This document shows positions 46,642-58,414 of a DNA stretch of 64,000 nucleotides, piece after piece. The stretch lies in contig CM055107.1 of the NCBI GenBank assembly GCA_029204225.1, forward strand, positions 47,872,585-47,936,584, given 5' to 3'. A model generated the notes under the pieces. It was not told the DNA's origin and did not search any database. It saw only the letters and a program-made list of their open reading frames with translations. Numbering within the stretch: the first letter of the stretch is position 1; each line of letters begins with the position of its first letter. The position numbers were made by a program, and so were the translations under genes. This DNA is from Diphasiastrum complanatum (lineage: Eukaryota > Streptophyta > Lycopodiopsida > Lycopodiales > Lycopodiaceae).

Positions 46642-47278
46642 TTATATATACAATTCTAGATAGATTGGAGTAAATCATTTGGGAAATTCATGGACTTACC
46701 TTTGCATGCAGTTGAAACTTTCAACTGCTGCACGATCAGCAGCTATAGTTGGGCTCACCTCGGTTCTGGTTTGCTTGCGAGCTTTTCAATAGTTTAAGTT
46801 GGAAATTTGTGTTGCCTAGGTGTGTTATTTTTTCAGAGAGAAGTTCTGCGGCGGCGTAGAAGCTTGGCACGCAATCCACCAACATCAAACTGCAGCTAGC
46901 TATATTTCACGTGGAGGTAACACTCTTGCTTCTTTCGGCACTCTATCCACTATATCTTCACATATCTGGTCCACTGTATCTGCTTCTTTCGGCACTCTGT
47001 CCACTGTATCTTCACATATCTAGTCTAGATCGTTTGAGCTTTTCTTAATTTCTTGTATTCTCAAAAGCTAACTAAGACGAACAAACTTGGTGTTGAAATA
47101 GAACATGAACTCAATTATTTATGACGACGGTAAAGCGAATGATATTTGTTGCGGATATGTAGAAGACCAGAGCCTGTGCGACCGTCAGAGAAAACTTGTA
47201 GCTGAGCTTTCGGATTATGAGTTACCAAGTGCTAATAAGAATCCAGCCGAGGAGCCTGCTCCTGTCAGTCGACCTTAA
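46473..47278 (+). pseudogene. Exons of the unrecognised host-like gene, copy 2
   Basis: Same exon-like pieces as 38955-39768, with the same splice-like borders and the terminal frame ending EEPAPVSRP. A few substitutions distinguish it (NDIC against NEIW in the last frame; KLVAEL against KLVPEL). Neither copy has an upstream part here, because the duplication starts inside the former gene. Confidence 0.45.
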
Positions 47279-48168
47279 CATCTTCCTGCAAATCCACCGA
47301 TGTCTATATTATTCTTAGATCTGATGCCTCCTCGACTGTTTCACAACATACATCTCAAGCGAGTGTTGAATAAGAATATTGTCCCTTCGTGCATCCTGAT
47401 TCCTGTATCATTGACTGGATCGACACTATGTATCTACGCACACGAAATGACATGTCAAACCTTATATGCATATACTATCTATTTGGTAGAAACGGCAGCC
47501 TCCGGTTTTGTTTTCCATTCTCATGAGAGGCATCTACATATCAATGTATCTCGCAAGCGCCAGAATGGCTTACTCTTCCAGATTTTCTGAGATTATCACC
47601 TGTCTAACGGAATTTTACAACATAGCTTGAAGTAACTGGAGCGTGCTCTATGTATTTGGTGCACGGGATGGTCATGCCTGCCGGCCTTGCTACTAGCTGC
47701 CAAGAGAGTTTTAACCACGGCTCGGACTCTCGAAGTCTTAATGACGATCGGTTTTTTTCTGGCAGCTCCAAAAGGTGGATGCAAATCTTTAATAAATTTT
47801 GCTATAGATAGCTGAACTGAATTAGATTGTTACGAATGAATAACTGAAATTTTATTTCTGTTGGCTTTAGCTGTAGCAGTCCAGCACTAATAATGTTTTC
47901 CGCATTTCACATTCGCTTGGTTGTGGACTAATGATCCTTCCTCAAATACAGCATGGCTGCATGGTGCGTAAGGGATCCATTTCTAAATGACTTCCTTCAG
48001 CATTGGAAAGCACATGTGGCTGCCCTACAATCGTTAATGTTGATGTTCGTAATCGTCAATTTTTATGTGCACAAGAGTTCCGTATTGGCAATAGTTTATA
48101 CACAAAAAAATGAATCAAACATCATGAAGCCCCTTGTAGGAAACAATGAGAGAGAGAGAGAGAGAAAT

Positions 48169-48436
48169 TTATATAGGGATTTTTTCCTAAAAGTTTTCCT
48201 ATAAATTTCCCTGAATTGAAATGAACTAGGGAATTACTAGGAAAAGTGGCACACACTTTTTTCCTATATAGGGATGATCATCTAGGGAATTTTTCCTAGT
48301 TGATTACCCTATATAGGTAAAATGTATGAATTTTTCCTAGATTTGCTTTCTAGGAAAAGAACCACTTTTCCTAGTATGCAAATTCCCTATATTAGTTCAT
48401 TTTAATCTAGAGAAACTTCTTTTTTTTCCTATACAG
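48169..48436. mobile_element. Palindromic MITE-like element, copy 2
   Basis: Carried within segment A copy 2 and flanked by the same GA run. The inverted ends are retained with some different base changes from copy 1. Confidence 0.75.
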
Positions 48437-49077
48437 GATTGTGTCTTATTTTTCTTGTGTTGGGACTGCAGTACCTGCATTGAACCAATGAAAGATGAGT
48501 TAGTTATTTTAGAAATGTGATGAGAGTGAAAGTCAAACCACATGAATGTATTGAAGTTAAAATATATTTTGATGCCATATATACCTCAAAATATTCATTT
48601 CAATCTATTCTCACTCCTTTCTCTTTCCAATAATTCGCGTAATGATTGCATGTTGTTGGAAATATGCACATTTATACTCCTCTTTCATTAGAGACTGCGT
48701 AACGGTAGATTTCTACATAAACCGACATAATTGTGATAAAAATTCTTTAGAGGTGATTATCGGAATGTATTGGAGGAAATCTACAATTAGGTAGTGACGT
48801 CTGCAAAATTTACTGAAAGAACATCCTAATTGCCTTGAGATTCACACTAGTTGCCTCTATATTGCTATTGATAAATAGTAAAGCCATCCACTAACCTGTC
48901 CAAGAACTATCATCTCTCAATTATTCTCAATATAATTATTTACTCATAGTTAGTGTGATTCATCAACCACCCACCCTTCCTTATACTACTTAGAGCAAAG
49001 GATTTATGATGGTATTTTGGCAACTCAGGCTTGCCATCCTCACAAGCTATTATATCTCTAACATATAGACATTTACT

Positions 49078-50282
49078 TTGAAGCTACCACATCTGATTCA
49101 TCAAAGTATTTGGTGCTAGTGTTTTTTATGTGCAGTTTCTAAATTTATTTTCCTTGGGAGTGAACTGGTGTTGCTTTCTGAAAGTGACCACAATATCATC
49201 CCATACATCAGCACTCCAAATTGCATCCTTGAAAAATTATGATGGCACTCATTTTCGTAATATGTTAATAGGCCTATGAGAAACTACAATCTCTTAAGAG
49301 TGGCGCCCATATAAATCATTCAGAGCTTGAGAGTAACCAAAATGAAGAATTGGAAGTGTTATATTCAAACCTAAAAAGACATGTACATATTTTTGGGAAA
49401 ACTTGTACATGGGTTAGTATTTACATGACACGTGTTGCAACAACGTGGCCTTGGTAATTATGAAAACCTCGAAAACTAGACTTTTATAATACAAAAGTTG
49501 GCAATCAATGTCTTCTCATAAAGAAGGTGATACAAAAATAGGCATCTAGCAGATCGAGTCCTAGTTGGAACCTGATTATAGATTGTGGTCTCTTTCTATA
49601 TCTTTTTCTTGCTAAATCTTATTCTCTCCTAGGATTTTTCTCAACCATATTGCTTCACCGAGTTGTGTTGATGAGGACCTTGTTCTCAACTTCTAAAAGG
49701 GGCCACACCACTATGTTATGCGTACTATCAGAAAATATGAGATTCTCATTTCCTACATGGAACATATACCTTTGATAGTCATGTTGCTTCCCTAGTCAAT
49801 AATAGTGGTTCAACTTGCGCTACTTATTTTCACTAACATACAATGAACCATTGAGATGTATTCTTGACATACCTCAAATTTTCCTTTGTTGTCTTTCAAT
49901 AATCTTGAGAAGAAGACAATGTGAGTTGACACACCAACCAAAAAAAGAGCTGATGTGTACTACTAATTGATGTACAAAGTGATATCCACAAGGGATGTAA
50001 AAATTCAACATAGGCAATTTAACATGAACCTTGATAGGTGTATTCATTTGCTTGCATGCCTCCATATGGAACAGATTGAGCAATTTACTGACACGCGTAG
50101 TCTACGTAAGCCCAATACCTTGCTCCTTTAGCCATATTTCAACTTGCAAGCAGTAGTAAATAAGGTCAAGTCTGTGATATCAAACTAATTACATAGATCA
50201 GTTTTCACTACATTTAGCAAATCTTTGATTATATGCTTTCAAATTCAAATCATCAACATACATTACAATCAAACTGGTATAG
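49078..50282 (-). pseudogene. Ty1/copia RT-RNase H scrap
   Basis: The minus strand reads SLIVMYVDDLNLKAYNQ, with the YVDD reverse-transcriptase motif at 50250-50261, then LDLIYYCLQVEIW, LLNLFHMEACKQMNTPIKVH (the end-of-RT pattern) and RNase H sequence with stops down to about 49190. It overlaps the end of segment A copy 2. At 50283 it is joined to the right arm of the giant repeat. Inverted partner: 34882-35945. Confidence 0.75.
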
Positions 50283-52529
50283 CTGATCTTTTGATCTTGT
50301 AGGTAATCCTTCTTTCAACCGATCAGGTATAGGTAGAATCTGAACTATGATTTGTCAATCATAATTCATCGAATTCTTTTCCTACACTCAATAAAAGAAG
50401 GTAACTACCAATGATTAGAAGAACTTTAAGTTCAGACTCATCTCTAGTCTAGCAAATACGGCCGACCAAAAGTGACCAGCAAACTTCGAATCACGAATGT
50501 TCATAATGCCACTTTGGTAATCCGTAAAGCCAAAACAGATACTCAAATAATTACGTGGTCTTTACCCAAATAAACATAGTCGATTTGGTAAGATGGCCAG
50601 TATTACCAAAATTCCACTATCTTGTTTATTCATCCGGGGTAATCTACCAATCACAATCCTTTCTTATGGATTAGGTATATCCTAGAATCTGAGTTAAGAT
50701 TCAACAATCCCAACTCTCCAAATTCCCAAAACCATACCATATCATAAGAGTACATCATGAGAGTACATTACAATTCTTGAAAGACACATGAGTTGTTCCT
50801 GAAAGTCCTTTCCATGTGAAAAGTTTCAGACTTTCACAACTCACACACAGTGCAAATATAAGGATTGTAATCTAAAAAATGCCCTTACATTAGACATGGC
50901 AAAAAGTGTCATTCCGAAGTTAGGGTCTTAATCTAGAATACGTCTAGGTTTTCCTCTTAAGTTCTAATCTAGAATAACTTAAGATTTACCAAAGCCTCAT
51001 TACGAGAAGTTCTAACTTTTGGCAAATAACTATCCAACTCTCCTGAGTCTTTCAGGATAGCATTACATCCTTTCCGAATGAGAAGAGATAAGTCCAAAAG
51101 TTTTCAAGTATTGTATGCATACCCATCTGTAAATGAATCCAAAATGATTCATAAATGTTGTGACTTATAGGCAATACATTTCAATAATAATATCATAAAT
51201 AAGATTTCTAGTGTTGATTTTCCACAACTAGCTCAGAAGTAACGCTTCTGACTCGATTAGTTGTATCGGATTTAGAAAATATTTAAATGTCTCGGTGTGG
51301 TACCAAAACACCACATTTAACCTGATTCTAAATCAATTCTAGGTCAATAAGCAATTCTCAATGAGAAACTACTATAACCCAGCGAGAAATTGTCTTAAAC
51401 ACAATTCTCATCGATATGCCTATGTACCAACAACTAGTTTATGCATGCAAATAAACTTAGTTCACGGAATACTTTGTAGATCCACAGGATTATAAGTTTG
51501 TACCAAAGGTTTTAATGATCCTACAAAGATTCACCGCATAGCACATCTCTACAGATAACTCTAGCTCTGTACACAACACTTTCATAACCGAGAATCCTGT
51601 AACTTGGTTATCCTCTAAGAGAGAATATTTCTCAAAGAGTGCTATTTCACATCCAAACTCTCAACTGGAGATTCACTCAAAAGAATATATTGTTAGCATG
51701 AATTTCCTTCCTTGCATCAACCCACAGATCTCAGTCCATACTAAGATCAAGTTGACTATTTTCAGCAAGGAATAGGTTTCAACAACCCCCATCTTGCAAT
51801 AGAATTACCAATTCTGACACAAATCAATCGGACTTGTTATCAGCCACTTTTCTATCGCAAGAGTACTTTCAAAAAATTTCCTCTTCTTAAATCTTTAAAC
51901 CAGAAATCTACTATAATCCTTAAAGGATTTCTATAATATCTGAATATCCTATCGTTTCTGATTTCTAAAATAGGTCCGTCATCTATAACAGATTCCTCTT
52001 GGATTCTCTAACAGATGCTTCTCCTTGATGATTCTCTTCTCTTCCTACTTCTCTCCGTTTTTAACAGGAAACCACAAGAGTTTCTAAGGGGTGCAGATCA
52101 ATCAAGATTTGCCTAGGAGAAGAGTCTAAGAAGAGATCCGAGAAAATCTTGAAAGCCAAAAGAAGTGTTGCATCATTGTAAGTAAATACCAATGATGTCC
52201 CAACACAATGACTTTAACAAAAGATCTTCCTTATTACCAAGCTTGAGAATTGACCCGTAAATCAGAAAAGGATTTCTTGAATATCTAAGTAGAGAAAATA
52301 AGTTTAGAAAACGGTTTCATTAACCGTTTATGTGACATCGTCCATGGCCAACGGGTAATCAGTATTACCTTCCAAGGAATCACAAATTTTTGGGTTAATA
52401 AATGTGTTAAGAAATTCACCAATATATCTTTTATAAAGAAATAGCTTGTCGAGTTTCCGGTTTTGTAAATTTGAGATATCCAAAAAGGGGTCATGACCAA
52501 TATCTCAAATTTCCAACAAAACACCCGTT
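50283..52529 (-). pseudogene. Ty3/gypsy pol relic, right arm
   Basis: Mirror of 23470-25718. The integrase core pattern seen on the left (TGHLTKST, then DSKFAGHFW) can be traced here near 50470-50610 with different base changes. A frame at 52285-52524 (FFIKDILVNFLTHLLTQKF) is also conserved with the left arm, but I cannot assign it. Confidence 0.55.
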
Positions 52530-52907
52530 TTATGACCGATAGTTTTTGGCATTACTAAGGTTTACGGCCTTAGTATGGTCAACTGATCCAGTTAGGTCCA
52601 TATCTTCATTTTGGAATAGCCTGTGTCCCATACCACAGGTTCTTCCGCCACGAAGGCCCTTCACTTCCTGATCAAAGTGTCTAAAACAATAATACAAGTA
52701 TATGAAGTTCTTGGGAATTATAAAAGATTTCTTGTCCTTAACAAATAGTGTTGGTATGCCCAGGGCTTCAAGCACATCAAGAAACAGCTTTTTTCGTTCC
52801 ATTTCAGTTTCCATCTTAGGCTTCTGGGACCTTTCTGGTCGTGCATGATTTTGAAAAAATGACACCTTGGCCAAAAAATCCAAGAATTCACATTCTCGGT
52901 TACCCAT
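52530..52907 (-). CDS. 125-residue frame, unrecognised, longer right-arm copy
   Basis: Starts MGNRECEFLDFLAKVSFFQ, has KLFLDVLEALGIPTLFVKD, then a part not open in the left copy that includes RHFDQEVKGLRGGRTCGMGH and DLTGSVDHTKAVNL. Relative to the left arm about 115 bases are missing after KDKK, and this joins the two halves. That missing piece ends near a pyrimidine run and tag, so it could be an intron in the left copy. Function unknown. Its location between PBS and integrase relics suggests it belongs to the gypsy element. Confidence 0.35.
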   Translation of the reverse strand: MGNRECEFLDFLAKVSFFQNHARPERSQKPKMETEMERKKLFLDVLEALGIPTLFVKDKKSFIIPKNFIYLYYCFRHFDQEVKGLRGGRTCGMGHRLFQNEDMDLTGSVDHTKAVNLSNAKNYRS

Positions 52908-53421
52908 TGCAATTAATCAAGGCGAATCTAATTCGTCAATTGTGAAAAAGCCTTATGGAATTCCACGAGGAATTCAGCCCAATCATACTTCTATGGGTTG
53001 CGTCCTCCACCACGAGGAGGCCTTACCCAAAGCAAAAAAACTGAACGAAATTCACTTTTTTTATTCTGGGATGTTGCATAAGCTAAATTAGCCTGGCCAA
53101 CGATTTATCCAGTCAGTAACAACTTCCGGGCTTTACTCACCATTTTTTTTTTTGTTTTTAAGCCCAAGCTGTAAATTCTAATGGCTAATTATCGATTAAA
53201 TAGATTTTGCATTTAGTTTATTCTGTTTGGTGCCTAGTTGAAATTTAAAACACACCATGGTCCAAAATTGCAACCATGCGTTTCCCACTTTAGGGGGCCA
53301 TCACTGTCGAGTGATGTCAGGCGAATTTATATTTGCCACCCCTAACAAGAATTTCACTCCATTTATTTGAAAACCGAAAAATTATAAAAAAATTTACGTT
53401 CGGTTGAACTCATTACGGGTA

Positions 53422-53938
53422 CAAATTTTTAAACAAAGCATTGTCCAAAAAAACGTAGTTTTATTAGACCAAAGAGTGCTTGTAGCATTTATACCAATGA
53501 GCATTTGCAAAATGGATCGTGCAACAAATTTGCAAAAAGCCCACTATATGCATCGAAATCTAATTCACACTGATTTTAAGCCATTACAGTTTCACAAGTA
53601 CCTTAACTGCATTTACAAATTTATAGTCTATAATGACTATTAGAAGCCTTTGAAAAGACCATACATATTGACACCAGCCCCTCCCTCTAAATACCAAACA
53701 TGCAAACACAAATAGTTAACTAAAAGCTAACTAAGACTTTACCCACCACCCCCCCACGGCCCTGCGCTTTCACCTTTCCCTCCAAAAGAGAGATCTTGGG
53801 CACCTGCTTGTCGCGAGAAGGGCCGGAAGAGAGAGGGACCCGAGAGAGAGGGAGATGGCGGCTGAAAAAGAGCTTGTCAGGCTCGCTTTCAACACTTTTC
53901 ACTCTTGTGTTGTATGCAGGCTTCAGGTGGATGGAGGG
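53422..53938 (+). other. 0.5-kb block present only in the right arm
   Basis: The flanks (acccgtaatgagttcaacc side and gtgggcacaccctcc side, read on the minus strand) are continuous in the left arm, where only about nine telomere-like bases stand in its place. The block has an unusually GC-rich end: cccaccacccccccacggccctgcgc, then an ATG context gagatggcggctgaaaaagagc at about 53848. That short plus-strand frame reads MAAEKELVRLAFNTFHSC and might be the first exon of a captured host gene. Not identified. Confidence 0.5.
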
Positions 53939-54958
53939 TGTGCCCACTGGCCACATTTATGGAGGCGTCAATTCCTTTTCTCATGAGACTGAAACCATAT
54001 TGATGATTTTTTTCTTTCCACGACATGGATAGGCTAATACCTCAACGGATGGTCTCAGAATTTGTCTCAAACTGATCTTCTTCCAAAACCAAGAAAAACT
54101 GAAGCTTACCTTTGTTTAGTTTCTTCTTGAAGCAAATGCTCTTCTTCTGCTATTTTTTTGGCAGAATACAGATATTCAAGGGCACTTTTACAGTTTGCTT
54201 AGCCTTACATTGTTTCCACAAATGCATAAGCAAGAATCTTTTACAGATTTACAAACACCAGATTTCTTATGGCTGGAAAATAGGGTAGATGCTGCCCAAT
54301 TTTTTCCAAACTCTCAGATTTGCAGATTGCCTTTCCTCTACTACAGGATAGGCTTTCCTGTAATCCATACCATTCAAAGAATGGCCTTACTGGCTCACAC
54401 AAATCCTGCAAATCACAACCAGTTTGCCAAAAAATACAGCATAAACCTGTAAATCCAATAAAAACCTCATGCAAATCTTGTAAAAATCCACCAACACTCA
54501 CAACCAGTGACTAGTCTTTGTTTGTGCTTCTTTTCTTGCTTCCCACATATTCAAGCCAAAACTGGCTCAATAAAAAGCAAAAGACAGCCAACAAAACCAC
54601 CTAAATCATTGTGTAATTAACAAGAAGCCGAAAAAGCCATCATTTACTCTTAATGATCTCGTTGCTAACAAAAAAGTGTCCCAAATGAAGTAAACGACAA
54701 CACAAGTGAATTGAAAACCGGAAATTTACTTCTTGAAAACCAATATGAAGTGATTGTATACCTGGTAGTGCACTTACCACACAACCGATTACACTTCAAA
54801 TCAGGAAATCCACAAGAAGAATAATCCGCACTTTCACCACTTTGTTGGAAACTCCATTGAATTCTCAAAAAAGTGTCAGGATTCCATATCACACAATGGA
54901 AAAATCCCCACAATTTGAGATTTCTCTTGAACACAAAGGCTAAACGAGCTTAGAATTG

Positions 54959-54971
54959 GCTCTTATACCAA
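54959..54971 (-). promoter_or_regulatory. PBS of the gypsy relic, right arm
   Basis: Minus strand TTGGTATAAGAGC, one base off the initiator tRNA-Met site (the left arm differs at another base). The LTR end lies at 54972. Confidence 0.7.
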
Positions 54972-55735
54972 TGTAAAGTCCTCAATCCAAGGATCCTATT
55001 CTAAGCATGTCAATCACAAGCAACACAGGGGAACCTGATGGTGGACAAACCAACCCAACCAACCTAGATCAAACGGATCTAGCCCACAAGCTATGGATCA
55101 AACACAAAGAGAAGTATGGCATCACACCAGCAGCATCCTGCCACCGGTCATGCTATTAAGCATACACTAGTGAGAGCCCAGCAGGTATACTTATACCCTC
55201 CAAGGCCCATGCACCACTAGTAGTGCACTGTGACACCTCTGCAGCCTATCTGGGCCACGTCATCCAGTTCCCCAATGACTCATTGATGGACCCATACCAA
55301 TCCACCATCAAGTATTTAGGCCTACAAACATTATGACCGTGTACACATAAGGGCCCCAATTCCCTTATAGTCACAATTAACTTACGGGTTGTTGGTCTAC
55401 CGGTCCCTAGCAGAGACACGCTACCCGAGACCAATCATGGGCATGACAGTGGTAATCCATGCCGACCGCTGATAGCATTTTCTTGGTTTCTTGTTGAGAT
55501 GCCACCATGGTGTTATTTGGAGGCAACATTTTTTAAAGAAAACTGTGACAATATATTCATATACTTAGTTATAGTTTTTCACAACACATGAAAATAAAAA
55601 CGAGGTTTGAGTTTAGCTATAGCACACCAAAAGACAAGCTCACCTAAACAACTCTGGGACACTGGCATCTGACCACCCATACTTAGTTTGCAAATTTAAA
55701 AGTAATAAACAAACTCACAACTTTGACATTTGTCC
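54972..55735 (-). repeat. Probable gypsy 5' LTR, right arm
   Basis: Mirror of 17667-18433. The outer boundary is uncertain, as on the left. Confidence 0.4.
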
Positions 55736-56041
55736 ACCATCGTACAAAGGAGTGGATGCCAAGCGGTGGATCATCTTTTCTTCCCTCGTCAATGTGGGTT
55801 CGAGTGGGTTCGTGAAGAATGCATCCATCATGTCATCCATTTTGCTCTCATGATCATGCATTGTGAATCACACATCCTCGTGTATTGTGTCTCCTTGAGA
55901 CATATCTTCGTGGAAGTCCGCATGTGCACGTAGGGAAAGTGGTGGCTCTCGTGCGCTTGCATGTCTGAATCTTGTCAGTTACATGACAGCGTCTGGTTGA
56001 ATTATTCTATTATCATGTGAATGAGATGTTGATTTCACACG

Positions 56042-56668
56042 TGTGGACTGTCCACAACATGTACTTGTGATCTCCTAAGGTGTGTAAATGCACCAAGATC
56101 AAGACTAGATTGAGATTCAAGATATATCTTTGATTCTATGGCAAAAACACACTACTACATGCATTCAATCACTTCCAACTCTCAGACGTGTTCCAAAAAT
56201 AATCTAAGTAAAAACAAGCTGCTCTCCTCGGGTAAAAAATAAAAAATCATCATGAGCTCTCGGGTAGAGAGAAAGCTAGAAAACCAATTACTCACAAAAT
56301 CCACTCAATCTCAAAATCAATTAGATCCAAATGAGAAGTACAATGATACTAGTAGATCCACGAGCAACCACTATGCTTAACTATGATTGGCAAACCTCAA
56401 ATTTGATTGGACCCCTCAAGGTTCCACCTCTAGATCCTATTGGACCTCTTAAATTTCATGAAACAAAAGTATTACACTTGTCTACACTCTAATTGGCATG
56501 AGTTTTGCCTCTTACTCTATTTTGGCTAAATAGTGGCATTACAAGTGGAAATGAGTAATTTGCCATCTATGCCAAATTTGGTCCTATCAACATCCTACAC
56601 CTAGATGCTTGATATAAAAACATAAGACCCCTATATCTAACATAGATAATCTTTTTCAATTCTTCACA
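56042..56668 (-). repeat. 3' LTR of the right-arm copia (627 bases)
   Basis: Minus strand TGTGAAGAATTG ... GGACAGTCCACA, the same length as the left-arm LTR. The polypurine tract AGGAGGAG lies next to it at 56669-56680 on the element strand. CACACGTGTG overlaps its edge at 56036-56045. Confidence 0.75.
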
Positions 56669-56686
56669 CTCCTCCTAAAAAATTAT

Positions 56687-58414
56687 TTATGAAGATTTGA
56701 GCATTGATCTTGATATAAGTCCAAGATTAGATCTATGCTTGATGAAAGCACTGTTGCTCAAAGGCTTGGTGAGTAGATCGGCAATACAAGAGGCCGAGTT
56801 GACATGCTCCAAATAGATTTCGCCTCCTCTCACAAAATGGTTTGCCACTTCTATGTGCTTGCTTCTTGCATGAAATATGGGATTATTGGCAAGAGCTTGG
56901 GCCGAGATGTTATCACACTTGATCATTGGTAGATCATCCTCCTTGATGCACTTTAGCTCCATTAATAACCTCTTGATCCAAAGCACTTCTTTGGTAGTTG
57001 TAGTGAGTGCTTTGTACTTGGCCTCACATGAAGAGAGAGATATAGTATCTTGCTTTCTGGAAAGCCAAGATATAAGATTGCCTCCAAGAAAGACAGTGTA
57101 TGCACTAATAGACTTTCGATCCATCTTGTCACTCGCAAATTCTGAATCCGAGTAGCTAACAATGGATAGATCTTCACTTTTATAAAGTATACCATAATCA
57201 CAAGATGAAGATACATATCTTAGAATCCTCTTGGCCATCTTCCAATGATGAATCATAGAATCTTGCATAAATTGACTCAATTTGTGCACACAAAAACTTA
57301 TATCGGGCCTAGTAATGGTAAGCCAAATCAAGGAGCCTACAAGACTCCTAAAAAGTGTGATATCCTCAAAGGATCTTTCATCACCTTTATTAGGATCTTT
57401 TACAATTTGCTCCATTGCAGTATCTATGCTCTTAGAATTTTCCATATGGAATTTATTCAACATAGAGTGAGCATATCTAGATTGGCATATAAAAATATGA
57501 TCTTCATAAAAATCAATCTCTAGGCCTAGAATGTAATGTATTTGTCCTAGATCTTGCATTTTAAACTCACATCCAAGTGCTAGCTTAGTTTCATCAACTA
57601 GCTTGATACAACTTCCACAAAGAATAATGTCATCAACATAAATTAGAAGAATGACAATATTACTATCAACAAACTTTAGATACATGGAAAGATCATAGTC
57701 ATAAAGAGTAAATCCTAGTGAGATAAGGAAAGAATTAAGTCTTGAATACCATGATCTTGGTGCTTGCTTGAGTCCATAAAGACTTTTGAAGAGCAAGCAC
57801 ACTTTGAACTCATCCTTGATGAATCCTTGAGGTTGTTCCATATAGATCTCCTCCTCAAGATAACCATTTAAAAAATCATTGGATACATCTAATTGGAACA
57901 CCTTCCACTTAAAGAAACAGGCAAGAGAAATAAGAATTCTTATTGTCACCATCTTTGCAATGTGTGCAAAGGTCTCCTCATAATCAAGGCCATGGATTTG
58001 AGCAAATCCTTTGGCACATAATCTTGCTTTGTACTTGTTGATGGTGCAATCTTGATTGTACTTGATCCGAAATAACCATTTGCAATCAATCACATGCTTG
58101 TTGGATGGAGGATCCACAAGCTCCCAAGTATTGTTGGTGATCAATTCATCATACTCTTGCTTCATGGCATCATACCACTCCTTGGTATTGAGTGCCTCTT
58201 GTACATTCTTTGGCTCTTCATGAGAGACATAAAAAACATAATTAGTGGAATCAAGATCCACATGTTTGCCTTTGTCAACATATGAGAGCCTCTTAGGCTC
58301 GGATCCATCTCTCGTGGATCTTCTTGGTGAGAAAATCCAAGGAGAGTCTTCTTCAATTCTCGACCCCATCACATCATAATTGTCTTCAAAATCAATAATA
58401 GGTGATGCATCCAT
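56687..58414 (-). CDS. Ty1/copia reverse transcriptase and RNase H
   Basis: 575 residues without a stop. RT: KWLFRIKYNQDCTINKYKAR, LDVSNDFLNGYLEEEIYMEQ and LIYVDDIILCG (YVDD, catalytic Asp pair). Connection: NSKSIDTAMEQIVKDPNKGD, LVGSLIWLTITRPDISF. RNase H: SYSDSEFASDKMDRKS, ISWLSRKQDTISLSSCEAKY, IKCDNISAQALANNPIFHAR, ADLLTKPLSNSAF. This domain order is Ty1/copia. In the RNase H motif EAEY the second Glu is Lys here (Glu in the left copy), and SNDFLNG replaces SNAFLNG, so activity may be impaired. Upstream it is separated from integrase by a frameshift near 58.4 kb. Confidence 0.93.
   Translation of the reverse strand: MDASPIIDFEDNYDVMGSRIEEDSPWIFSPRRSTRDGSEPKRLSYVDKGKHVDLDSTNYVFYVSHEEPKNVQEALNTKEWYDAMKQEYDELITNNTWELVDPPSNKHVIDCKWLFRIKYNQDCTINKYKARLCAKGFAQIHGLDYEETFAHIAKMVTIRILISLACFFKWKVFQLDVSNDFLNGYLEEEIYMEQPQGFIKDEFKVCLLFKSLYGLKQAPRSWYSRLNSFLISLGFTLYDYDLSMYLKFVDSNIVILLIYVDDIILCGSCIKLVDETKLALGCEFKMQDLGQIHYILGLEIDFYEDHIFICQSRYAHSMLNKFHMENSKSIDTAMEQIVKDPNKGDERSFEDITLFRSLVGSLIWLTITRPDISFCVHKLSQFMQDSMIHHWKMAKRILRYVSSSCDYGILYKSEDLSIVSYSDSEFASDKMDRKSISAYTVFLGGNLISWLSRKQDTISLSSCEAKYKALTTTTKEVLWIKRLLMELKCIKEDDLPMIKCDNISAQALANNPIFHARSKHIEVANHFVRGGEIYLEHVNSASCIADLLTKPLSNSAFIKHRSNLGLISRSMLKSS

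Larger units (their letters stand above)
46342..49190 (+). repeat. Duplicated segment A, copy 2
   Basis: Matches 38824-41771 with scattered single changes. It lacks the 88-base tandem duplication and has a shorter TA run. Unlike copy 1, it continues past gaaagtgacca into the copia scrap, so copy 2 keeps the original right flank. Confidence 0.95.

Noticed and set aside
52867-53091. Frame starting MAKKSKNSHSRLP, also at 19770-19994 on the other strand
   Set aside because: It overlaps, on the opposite strand, the start of the conserved MGNRECEF frame. Its conservation is due to the inverted arms.
53796-54032. 78-residue frame MGTCLSREGPEE as a full gene
   Set aside because: It crosses the boundary between the right-arm-specific block and shared gypsy sequence and has no known domain.
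56877-57155. Plus-strand frames inside the copia pol regions
   Set aside because: Antisense shadows of RT-RNase H, repeated in the left arm at 16227-16505 for the same reason.
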